Below, piece after piece: positions 27,177-35,900 of a stretch of DNA of 64,000 nt. Within the stretch, counting starts at the first letter, position 1. Each line of letters starts with the position of its first letter. The notes beneath the pieces are model-generated. The model had not been told where the DNA came from and searched no databases. It saw only the letters and a program-made list of their open reading frames with translations. Made by a program: the position numbers and the translations under genes. This DNA is from Arthrobacter psychrochitiniphilus (GTDB lineage Bacteria > Actinomycetota > Actinomycetes > Actinomycetales > Micrococcaceae), in NCBI RefSeq assembly GCF_003185915.1, contig NZ_QHLZ01000001.1:620001-684000 (forward strand), read 5' to 3'.

Positions 27177-28114
27177 GACAACCGCACTTTCGGATTCAGC
27201 CACCCATTGATCAGGTCAATGAGCAGGTTGACAATGACAACAATGACAACGGAGATCACCACGGCGCCTACAACGATCGGAATGTCTCCAACACCCGTGG
27301 CGTCCACGGCGATGCTACCGAGTCCGGGAAGGGCAAAGACGCGCTCAATCATGACAGCCCCTGACATCAGGGCAATGAAGTTCAAGGACATGACCGTCAG
27401 TGTGGGGGGTGCGGCATTGCGCAGGACGTGACGGAACAGCACGCTTGCCTCGGACAGGCCACGGCTACGCAAAGTGCGCACGTAGTCCATCTCCAGTACC
27501 GCGATGGTGGCACTGCGCACTTGTTGGGACAGGCCCGCAACAGCGCCGATGGCCAGTGAGAAGACAGGAAGCGTCAGGCTTAGTAGCCAGCCACTGAGCG
27601 ATTCGCCGAAGGGTGTGTACCCGGTGGCGGGTACCAGGCCCCAGTCAATGGACACCTTGACCACCAGAACAAGCGCCAGCCAGAAGCCTGGAAAGACCAG
27701 GCCCGCCACTGAAACCACTTGCAGCAGTTTGTCCAGCCAGCCCCTGTACAGTGCCGCAACTATGCCCACCACAACGGAGATGACGGTGGAGATGATGACA
27801 GTGCCCACGGCAATGGAAAGTGTCACAGGGACGCGGGTTGCCAGCAGGTAGCTGACCGATTCGGCATTGAACCAGGACTGACCCAGATCGCCTTGAACCG
27901 CACCAAGGAGCCAGTGCAGATATTGGAGAATCATGGGATCATTCAGGCCCAGTTCAGCCTGCTTGGCTGCCAGCTGTTCTACTGAGGCCTGGTCACCGAG
28001 AATATTGCGCGCCACGTGCTCGCTGTTGGCAAGCATCAAGGCAAACACAATGAAGGAGGCAGCTGCCACCAATGCAATGCCCGACCCGATGCGCCGGAAG
28101 ATGTAGGAAATCAA
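27173..28114 (-). CDS. ABC transporter permease, OppB/DppB type
   Basis: A 313-residue permease beginning MISYIFRRIGSGIALV, the family's first helix, with about six helices. The periplasmic motif LGLNDPMILQYLHWL (about 55-70) and the EAA loop EMDYVRTLRSRGLSEASVL are characteristic. It follows the binding-protein gene after 70 bases that contain a very stable hairpin and is translationally coupled to the fusion gene. It forms the membrane channel with the OppC half of the fusion. Confidence 0.93.
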   Translation of the reverse strand: MISYIFRRIGSGIALVAAASFIVFALMLANSEHVARNILGDQASVEQLAAKQAELGLNDPMILQYLHWLLGAVQGDLGQSWFNAESVSYLLATRVPVTLSIAVGTVIISTVISVVVGIVAALYRGWLDKLLQVVSVAGLVFPGFWLALVLVVKVSIDWGLVPATGYTPFGESLSGWLLSLTLPVFSLAIGAVAGLSQQVRSATIAVLEMDYVRTLRSRGLSEASVLFRHVLRNAAPPTLTVMSLNFIALMSGAVMIERVFALPGLGSIAVDATGVGDIPIVVGAVVISVVIVVIVNLLIDLINGWLNPKVRLS

Positions 28115-28139
28115 GGGCCAATCCTTGGAAGGTTAGGGT

Positions 28140-28167
28140 GGCGGCGGCCGGGTATCCGGCCGCCGCC
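28140..28167 (-). terminator. Very stable intercistronic hairpin after the binding-protein gene
   Basis: GGCGGCGGCCGG (28140-28151), GTAT, CCGGCCGCCGCC (28156-28167): a perfect 12-bp GC stem. No T run follows on the minus strand. In such operons this position commonly stabilises the upstream binding-protein mRNA and lowers read-through to the permeases. Confidence 0.75.
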
Positions 28168-28184
28168 GTCTGTGGTGCGGGTTT

Positions 28185-29723
28185 TTACTTCGCCGGGGCG
28201 AAGTTGTAGATCGACGGAACCGGCTGGCCGTTCTGGACAGTCACGGTGACGTTCTTGGAGATGAAGTACGGCTGATCAATGCGGTACCAGGGTGCAAACC
28301 AGGCATTGTCCACCAAGTACTTGTTCAGTTCCGCCAACTTGGCGCCGGCAGCATCCTCATCACTGGCGAGAACATCCGCAATCAGCGTCTTGGTCTCCGG
28401 AGTGCTGGAGTGGAAAACGTTCCACGGCGCATTTTCAGTCACCATGGAGTTCACTGCAGACCAAGCAACTACCGGCTGGCCGAACGCTGTGAAGGCGGCA
28501 GCGTACGTGCCTGACTGCTGCTCCGGCTGGTACTGGGCCGAGGGGATGTCCACCCAGTCAACAGTGATGCCCACCTTGGCGAGCTGATCCTTGATGGCCG
28601 GTGCCAGTGCGGGGTCCATGTCAGAGGACGTGGGCATCTTCAGGGTGAACCCGTTGGCGAGGCCAGCTTCCTTGAGCAGGGCTTTGGCCTTGTCAACGTC
28701 GTAGCTGTAGGCGCCGTCCAGAGATTCAACAAACGCTGATGAGGACGGTCCGAACACCTGGCTGGTGGTTTTGCCAAAGCCTTGGGCAACATTTTTCAAT
28801 ATTGCGTCCTTGTCAATGGCGTAGTTGATGGCCTGGCGGACTTCAACCTTGCCGAGCTCAGGGGACAGCTTTCCGGCGCGGTCCAGCAGCGTCAAGCCCT
28901 GCCAGTCACCCGGAACCATCTTGACCGTGACGCCAGCGGACTCGGCGGCCTTAACCGTCTTGGCTGTGGCGATCATGCCGTCAGCCTGGCCGGAACGGAC
29001 AGCGTTGAAGCGTGCGTTTTCATCCTTGATCGGCTTGATGACGATCTTGGCAAACTTCACCAGGTCCTTGTCCCAGTAATCCTCGTTCTTCACGAACGTG
29101 TACTGCGAACCGGGGGTGGTTGCGGAGCGATCCAGCTCATAGGGGCCCGAGCCAACCGGCTGGGTGTCCACTGTGGCGGCATCGAAGTTGGCCGGTGACT
29201 GGATGTAGCCGCTGGGCCCGCCCAGCGCGTACGGCAGTGCCGGGTCAGGGGTGGAGAGGTTCAGCTTCACTGTCGCAGGATCCAGGACATCAACGCTCTC
29301 CACGGCACCCAGGGCGCCAGCCAACGGTCCGCCAGCTGCCTTAAACCGGTCAAGGTTACCCTTGACGGCCTCTGCGGTGACGTCACCGCCATCGGTGAAC
29401 TTCACTCCTTCGCGCAGAGTCAACGTGAGAGCCTTGCCGTCTTTGGCAATGTCCCACTTGGTGGCCAGCATGGGCTGGAGGTCACCGTTGGAATCGCGGC
29501 GAATGAGCGTGTCAAAAACCGGCTGAAAGTACTGTACAAACTGGGCTTCACGCGACATTGCGGGATCCAGTGACTGCGGCTCCACACCGGAGGCCAGGGT
29601 CAGAACGGCATCTTCTGACGGGTTTGCCGCCGGTTTATCATTGGCGCCGCCGCAACCGGATAGAAAAATTGCGGCCGTAGCTGCCAGGGCTAAGACCCGG
29701 TAGGCCCGCTTAGGTGCCTTCAT
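28185..29723 (-). CDS. Opp-type ABC transporter substrate-binding lipoprotein (SBP family 5)
   Basis: A 512-residue binding protein. MKAPKRAYRV, a hydrophobic segment and the lipobox LSGC (Cys24) mark a lipoprotein. The family-5 features include VLTLASGVEPQSLDPAMSRE, KLNLSTPDPALPYAL and VEVRQAINYAIDKDAI. It is the first gene of a five-gene run ending in GH20, and divergent from padR-sulfatase. Family-5 proteins most often bind peptides, but the neighbouring hexosaminidase and sulfatase point to an oligosaccharide; this is an inference. Confidence 0.92.
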   Translation of the reverse strand: MKAPKRAYRVLALAATAAIFLSGCGGANDKPAANPSEDAVLTLASGVEPQSLDPAMSREAQFVQYFQPVFDTLIRRDSNGDLQPMLATKWDIAKDGKALTLTLREGVKFTDGGDVTAEAVKGNLDRFKAAGGPLAGALGAVESVDVLDPATVKLNLSTPDPALPYALGGPSGYIQSPANFDAATVDTQPVGSGPYELDRSATTPGSQYTFVKNEDYWDKDLVKFAKIVIKPIKDENARFNAVRSGQADGMIATAKTVKAAESAGVTVKMVPGDWQGLTLLDRAGKLSPELGKVEVRQAINYAIDKDAILKNVAQGFGKTTSQVFGPSSSAFVESLDGAYSYDVDKAKALLKEAGLANGFTLKMPTSSDMDPALAPAIKDQLAKVGITVDWVDIPSAQYQPEQQSGTYAAAFTAFGQPVVAWSAVNSMVTENAPWNVFHSSTPETKTLIADVLASDEDAAGAKLAELNKYLVDNAWFAPWYRIDQPYFISKNVTVTVQNGQPVPSIYNFAPAK

Positions 29724-29783
29724 GGAAACTCCTTTGTTTTACATCTGCATGGGTGACGCTGGACGCACTAACATCCGAACTAG

Positions 29784-29799
29784 GTACATTTTCATGTAC
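29784..29799. promoter_or_regulatory. Inverted repeat in the divergent promoter region, candidate PadR operator
   Basis: GTACAT, TTTC, ATGTAC: a perfect 6-4-6 palindrome at 29784-29799, between the binding-protein gene and padR. PadR-type regulators recognise sites built on ATGT/ACAT words, and a further ACAT lies ten bases downstream of the ATGT. The position fits joint control of both divergent transcripts. Confidence 0.6.
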
Positions 29800-29885
29800 A
29801 AAGTTGAACATATTGCCTGACTCTTTGCGAGCCGTTCATTAGACAGCTATGATTCTAAGCACATAGTAGGAGGAGAGGCAACACG

Positions 29886-30494
29886 GTGCTTAACAAGCTT
29901 GAGTGCATTATTTTGGGTCATTTGGTGCGAACGCCCATGGCAGGCTACGACCTGCACAAGTGGCTCAATCAAGAAGGTCCCTTCTTCGGCTACACCCCCC
30001 AGCCGTCCCAGATCTACCGGCAACTGACTAAATGCCTTGACAAGGGCTGGGTGAATCTGGTGATCGATCACCGCAACACGGGGCCCGACGCGAAGGTTTA
30101 CCGGCTGACCGATGCCGGTGTTGCAACGTTTAAAGAGTGGGCTTTGTCCCCCCATGTGCCCACGGTGCGTCCGCTCGACTCCGATTTCCAGATGCGGTTT
30201 TTACTCACCGGCATTTTGGGCCCGGAAGTAGCGCTGAAGATCTTGAGCACTGAGCTGGACTACCGCCGCGATCAACAGCGGGTGAAGGCCTATAGCGATG
30301 ATTTAGACCCTGAGGATGCCGCCATTGAGGTAGACGCCACCTGGCACAAGGAACTGGTACGGCTGGGCCGCGAACGCTCCTACCTATTGGGCACCACCTA
30401 CCTGACCTGGCTGGAGCTGACCCACGCCCGGCTGACTGAACAAATTGCTGACTACGCTGCCACTGGCGGCGGCCCCGTCACGGGCCACGTCTAA
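29886..30494 (+). CDS. PadR-family transcriptional regulator
   Basis: A 202-residue regulator. The N-terminal winged helix starts LNKLECIILGHLVRTPMAGYDL and continues through SQIYRQLTKCLDKGWV and KVYRLTDAG, a typical PadR/Vir-like pattern. The C-terminal part (about 95-190) is the helical dimerisation domain. GTG 29886 follows a strong AGGAGGAGAGG. It sits 10 bases before the sulfatase gene in the same transcript and is divergent from the transporter, so it likely represses both and senses a pathway sugar. Confidence 0.92.
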   Translation: MLNKLECIILGHLVRTPMAGYDLHKWLNQEGPFFGYTPQPSQIYRQLTKCLDKGWVNLVIDHRNTGPDAKVYRLTDAGVATFKEWALSPHVPTVRPLDSDFQMRFLLTGILGPEVALKILSTELDYRRDQQRVKAYSDDLDPEDAAIEVDATWHKELVRLGRERSYLLGTTYLTWLELTHARLTEQIADYAATGGGPVTGHV

Positions 30495-30504
30495 AGAGGA
30501 ACCC

Positions 30505-32106
30505 ATGAAGATTATCTATGTCGACGTCGACACTCTCCGACCCGACCACACCGGGCCCTACGGCTACCAGCGTCCCATCACCCCGAATTTGGATGTCTTT
30601 GCCAAGGACGCGGCCCGTTTTGACCGCTACTATGCCTCAGACTCCCCCTGCATGCCGTCACGGACGGCCCTGACAAGCGGCCAGTTCGGCATCACCAACG
30701 GCGTGATCGGCCACCACGGTGAGGCGGCACGTTTCCGGGCAGACTCCGGACACGGCCTGGTTGAAGGGCGCCCGCTCCTGGGCCAGCACCTGGGCGCACA
30801 CGGCTACCTGACGGCAGCAGTCTCCTCCTTCGCCGAACGGCACCGGGCCTGGTACTTTTTGGGCAACTTCCGGGAAAGCATCCGCGCCACCCCGGATGTT
30901 GGCGACGAGCCGGCGGACATTGTCACGGACACTGCCCTGGAATGGATTGCACGGAACAAGGACACCGATGACTGGTACCTGCACCTGACGTATTGGGATC
31001 CGCACATGGATTACCTCCAAGAGCAGGAATGGACGGACAAAGCAGCCGCTTCCGGCCCTGCTCCGGCGTGGCCAGATCAAGAAGCCATTGACGGGCATGG
31101 CGAAATTTACGGCCCGCGCTCTGCCCTTGATTTCATGTACTCAGACGGTTTATTTGAACGGCGAGTGCCCTATAACTTCCCCCAAGAAATCCGCACCCGT
31201 GCGGACTACGAAAAACTCATCAACGGCTACGACGGCGCCATTCACTTCTGGGACAGCCAGTTCGGCCGCCTATTGGAGGGCCTGGTGGCTCTAGGTCTGG
31301 ATGAAGAAGTAGCAATAGTAGTCAGCGCCGATCATGGCGAGGCCTTCGGGGAACAAGGCTCCTATGCGGAGCACGGCCTAGCCAGCGAACCCACCCACCA
31401 CCTCCCCATGCTGGTGAAATGGCCCGGATTGACCGAAGAAGCTGGTAGCCGAGCCGGCTGCGATGCCTTGCTCTACAACATTGATTACGCTCCCACCATC
31501 TGCGATCTGCTGGGCCTGCCCATCCCGGAAAAGTGGCAGGGCGAGTCCTTCGCTGACGCTGTGCGCGGAGAGTCCATTGATTCACGCGACTACCTGGTGC
31601 TGGGGCACGGCGCCCATACCTACCAACGCGCCGTACGCACCCGGGATCACCTGTACATCCGCACCTACCATCCTGGGGCTTTCCGCGCCGAATGGGAATC
31701 ACTGTTCAACGTCACGGAAGATCCCTACCTGGTCAAAAACCTGCTCACGGAGGAGCCGGATCTAGTAGATCAGATGCGTTCCAAACTGGCCGTCTGGTGG
31801 AACACTTATGCTGGCATGCCCGGATCCCTGCCGGACCCCATGCAGACCACCTTGCAAAATGGTCCCGCACTTTACAATGACCCGGTGTTGTACATGGAGC
31901 ATCTGCGCCGCACCGGACGGGAGCACTTGGCTGATGACCTGTACGCCCGGCTCAATCCGGGCACGGGTGCCGTCAACGTTTCCTGGCAGGCCCCCGTGGA
32001 CCCGGACAACTCTGGGCGCATCAACGGCCCCGTTGTGAAGAAGATCCTGCCGGACACCGGCGCGCACTTGTTCGGGGCAAGTCTGGAACCGGCCGTGTCC
32101 CACTAG
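30505..32106 (+). CDS. Type I sulfatase, cytoplasmic
   Basis: A 533-residue arylsulfatase-fold enzyme. Cys49 in the CMPSR motif (CxPxR) is the residue converted to formylglycine; VDVDT at residues 6-10 and SADHGE in the second half are metal-binding positions. The sequence ends with a C-terminal extension containing ARLNPGTGAVNVSW. ATG 30505 has AGAGGAA ahead of it and lies 10 bases after padR. There is no signal peptide, which is notable because most sulfatases are exported. It would remove sulfate from a sugar after import by the divergent ABC system. A formylglycine-generating enzyme is required but not encoded in this window. Confidence 0.92.
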   Translation: MKIIYVDVDTLRPDHTGPYGYQRPITPNLDVFAKDAARFDRYYASDSPCMPSRTALTSGQFGITNGVIGHHGEAARFRADSGHGLVEGRPLLGQHLGAHGYLTAAVSSFAERHRAWYFLGNFRESIRATPDVGDEPADIVTDTALEWIARNKDTDDWYLHLTYWDPHMDYLQEQEWTDKAAASGPAPAWPDQEAIDGHGEIYGPRSALDFMYSDGLFERRVPYNFPQEIRTRADYEKLINGYDGAIHFWDSQFGRLLEGLVALGLDEEVAIVVSADHGEAFGEQGSYAEHGLASEPTHHLPMLVKWPGLTEEAGSRAGCDALLYNIDYAPTICDLLGLPIPEKWQGESFADAVRGESIDSRDYLVLGHGAHTYQRAVRTRDHLYIRTYHPGAFRAEWESLFNVTEDPYLVKNLLTEEPDLVDQMRSKLAVWWNTYAGMPGSLPDPMQTTLQNGPALYNDPVLYMEHLRRTGREHLADDLYARLNPGTGAVNVSWQAPVDPDNSGRINGPVVKKILPDTGAHLFGASLEPAVSH

Positions 32107-32137
32107 AACTCACGGTCCTCTCAAGAAAAGCAGATGT

Positions 32138-32179
32138 AAAGAGGGCGGCAACCACTGTTCCGTGGTTGCCGCCCTCTTT
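32138..32179. terminator. Bidirectional rho-independent terminator
   Basis: AAA, GAGGGCGGCAACCAC, loop TGTTCC, GTGGTTGCCGCCCTC, TTTG: a perfect 15-bp stem with A and T runs on the two sides, between the convergent sulfatase and lipoprotein genes. Confidence 0.93.
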
Positions 32180-32186
32180 GTGCCTG

Positions 32187-32969
32187 CTAGGAGGCTGCGC
32201 TGATTCTGCGCTGCAATTCGCTGCCGAAGCGCTGGTCTGCCAGCTGACTAGCCGCGGCCTGGACCACGGCATCTAATGGTTGTACCCCGTTGTCCTTCCG
32301 CGAGAGACATTCAAGCTGGGCAAAACTGCCATCAGGGCGTTGAACCGTTGCAAGTTCACCTTGCCCCAGATCAAGCGCGGCGGAGATCAGAGCGTCGTCC
32401 CCTTCTTGGAGCATGCGCACGTTCGTCTCATCAATCACCACCTCACGGGTTGACAGCGCCCGGCCGCCCTGCCAATCAGTGACTTTGAGCGTGATGAGCT
32501 CTTGCCGCTTGAACGCCTCCGGGTGCTGTTCGTAGTATTCACGCACCTCATCCATGCTCAAGGCCTCGCGAATCTCAGGCTTGAGCAATTGCACACGCCG
32601 CTCCACTTGTTCCAGATAGAAGTCCCACAGCGTCATGGTCCGGGCACCGTAGACACCGGTTCCCGTCGCCTTGCCGGCAACTTGAGAGGACACCGCATCC
32701 GTATAGTCCTGCTCCAGCTCGCTGTAGGAGGGCACGCCAGCAAGACCACTCTCAGCAGCCCATTCAAAGACCGCAAGATCGTAGGCCTTCCGTTGCGCAA
32801 GCTCGCCGTCGTGAATTCCCTCAGCGTGCACATAGACCGCATCGATGACCGCACCACCCCCTGGGGGCGGGGCGGTGCACCCGGTCAGCCAAGCCATCAA
32901 GATAATTCCGATGACAACACTGACCGAGCGCACCTCCCACCCCAAAGTAGTTGTTTTGCGGCTGCGCAC
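32187..32969 (-). CDS. Lipoprotein, possibly related to SurA/PrsA-type foldases
   Basis: A 260-residue secreted lipoprotein: basic start, hydrophobic segment and WLTGC lipobox (Cys31). The rest is helical. EIREALSMDEVREYYEQHPEAFK (cited as two parts: EIREALSMDEV and REYYEQHPEAF) resembles the segment just before the parvulin domain of PrsA/SurA-type foldases, but no clear parvulin core follows. The GTG start shares its first base with the TAG of the upstream wall-protein gene (TAGTG), so translation is coupled. It may help fold or secrete that very large protein; this is an inference from coupling and weak similarity. Confidence 0.7.
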   Translation of the reverse strand: MRSRKTTTLGWEVRSVSVVIGIILMAWLTGCTAPPPGGGAVIDAVYVHAEGIHDGELAQRKAYDLAVFEWAAESGLAGVPSYSELEQDYTDAVSSQVAGKATGTGVYGARTMTLWDFYLEQVERRVQLLKPEIREALSMDEVREYYEQHPEAFKRQELITLKVTDWQGGRALSTREVVIDETNVRMLQEGDDALISAALDLGQGELATVQRPDGSFAQLECLSRKDNGVQPLDAVVQAAASQLADQRFGSELQRRISAAS

Positions 32970-35900
32970 TAGGCCCGTGTCCGGATCCGGCGCAGTGCAA
33001 CACCTAGAACGAGCATCATGAGTGCTACCGCTATGGCGGCGCCCCCAAAGAAGCCGCTCACACCGGTGGAGGCCAACGGCCCGCTAGCGGAAGAACCAGC
33101 GGGTGCCTGCTGCGTAGCCGTTGCCGACTCCTCAGGAGTGGGGGTCTCCCCAGGAGCGGGCGCCTCTCCCGGTGCGGGCGTTACATCCGGTGCGGGCGTC
33201 TCTTCCGGCTCCGGTTCAACGGCGGGCTCATCAACCACGAATTGGATGGCACCAACGGTGATTCCCTCGGTGTTCTGTGCATCCCGCGCTGGCAGCGTGC
33301 CTGGCAGCGTGGTGCCGAGGAAGTCGGTACCGTAGCGGACTCCGTCAATAGCAGGCATGTTGGGGCCTGCCACGAAATCGATGCTCTTACCCTGCAGTGC
33401 CAAGGCGTGGATTTGGGTGGGGCTCATGGCCCTGCGGTCAGTCACCGTTCCGCCATAATGCGCCACCACCTCGTCGATGCTCAGCCCTGAATTTCTTAGT
33501 GCCGAAGATTCCTGGGGCATGTAGCCGGCAAAGTGCCCGCCCACGTTGGTGCCCGTCAGCGGCAGGCTAGCCCCGTCTTCAGGTGCGGTGCCAACGCCAG
33601 GCAGGCCGAGCTCGCCGGTGATGGCGTGCTCTTCCGCAGCGGGAGGTGTAATTCCGCCGGCGTAGGCGTTGTTGAGCAGCATCGCCTTCGTCTTCATGGT
33701 TTCGGCTTCCCCCACGTAGAAGGTTTGCCCCTCCGGGTAGTGGAAAACATTGTTGAAGATGAACACCTCGCGGTTGCCCGTTCCTGCACCTGAGTTGGCA
33801 AGGTCGAGCACGCCGCCACGCGGCCCCCGAAGGGTGGAATCGGAGTAGATGGTGTTGTTGTAGATCATGGTTCCGGCGGCGGTCCCTCGGGCGAACTCGA
33901 AGGTTTTATCGGCGTCGTTCTGGCTGATGTTGTAGCGGATGGTGGGAGCCGTGTGCGGGAAGCCGTTCATGATGAGCATGAAGCCTCCCTCGTTGTTGTG
34001 CGAGTAGTTGTATTGCATGACCGAGTACGAGGACACGTGGTCGGTGTCCAGGCCTTGACCATCCTGTACGCCGTGGGTGTTGGAGACCTCGTTGTACTGG
34101 ATCACAGTGTTGGTGGCCTGGAAGGGCCAGATCCCGGCGTTGTATCCGGTGTTTTGGTAGCGGGAGTGCCGCACCAGGTTGTGTTCTATCAGTGCCCCGT
34201 CGGTGTCGCGGACGGTGATGGCGTCACCGCCCATGTAGCGGAACTGGTTGTCACGGACCACAACATTCGTTGACGGGTACCAGTTCAGCGGTGTCCCGGG
34301 CGAGTTCGCCAGCGACTGGTTGGACCAGGCGGAGCTCACGAGCTTGATGCCCGAACGGTCCACCCTTTCGAGTTTGTTGCCGGCGATCAGCACGTCATCA
34401 AACTTTGTTGGCACACCGAGCAGTTCGCCGTTGTCCACCGTGGCGCCGACGTCGAAGAAGATGCCACCGTTCCACTTGGCGTTGAGGTTGCCGTTAATGT
34501 CGTGGATGTACAGGTCGGTGAGGGAAATGCCGTTCACAATGCCGAAGTCGCGGGCGGAGATGTTGACCGCACGCAGGTTCTTCACTGTGTTGGTGCTCGT
34601 GTTCAGGCCGAAACTGGTGTTGTAGCGTGCATCCAGGTTGGTGATTTCCAGGCCGGAAATCTCCACGTATTCCTGGTTGTGCAGCGTCACCACATTCTCA
34701 ACCGCTCCGGCACCGTTGAGAACGGGCCGTTCGCCGTCGCCGTAAGCCCCAACACGGATGGGCTGTGCTGCCGTTCCCGAGCCGGTGAAGGACAGAGCCG
34801 CACCGGCGCTCTCGAAGCTGCTGCCGCGCTTGAGCAGGATCGCATCGCCCGGGTTCAGTGCTCGGTTGGCCTTGGCCAGGGTGCGCCAGGACTGTGCGGG
34901 CGAGCTGCCCGTGCGGGCGTCGTCGCCAGCCACGGAATCAATGTAGTACGTGGTGGCTGAGGCGGTCTGCGCCTCGAACAGGGCCACGAGCGTGATGTCG
35001 TTTGTGGTGCCGGCGGGAACGGTGAACGCCTCCCCCGTCACCGGCACACCGTTGTAGGAAAGCCCGGCGAACGTGTAACCGCCCTTGGGGTAGCTCTGCC
35101 ACGTGATGGTGTCCCCGGCGGATGTCGAATACTTGGAAAGCACGACGGCGCCACTTGCCTGATCGAGGTCCGGCACCCCTGCGTTACTCACCTCAACTGA
35201 GGCCTTGACGTAGACCGGGGTCGCCGCCACTTTGACGTTATCGAACGCCACAGGGGCTCCAGGGGTCATGTTGATCAGCGCGAACCCGGGGGTAACACCT
35301 GACCAGTCCGCGCTGTCCTTCGCGCCGTCGTCCTTGTTCATGTAGGACAGCAGCGGGGCGCCGCCGGCTGAGACGGAGACGGTGTCGCCGGAGACGTCGA
35401 TCAGGACCGAACTGCGGGCCTGGTTGAAGTCGTACATGGTGCTGGCCAGTTCAACATTCCCACCTGCTGCGTCAAAGCGGCGCAGCATGGCCTTGGAACC
35501 GTTCAGGACCAGGGCGTAGCGGTCGGTGAAGCCGGCCATGCGGAAGGCCACCTGCATGGTGCCGGGGGTGCCGTTGGCCTTGTGCGCATCAAATTCAATA
35601 CGGTAGTTGACCAGTTCGGCCAACACTGCACTGCTGAGCTGCACTGATGCCGGGCCTTTGGCAGGTGAGAGGACCAATTCGCCGTCGACAATGGCCGCAT
35701 CCTCCGGCGTGGGGATCGTGTACTGCCCATGGGCGTTCAGTGCCGTGTCGAAGTAGTCCTTGAACAACACATTCGGGTCGTGGGGTTCGTCGGTAAACTT
35801 TGCAATGACCAGCACGCTGCCGGTCTTGTCATTGAAAGCAAAACGGTTGTCGGTGATGGTTAGCAAACCGTCAGTGCTGGTGTTGGTGTCCAGACGCCTG

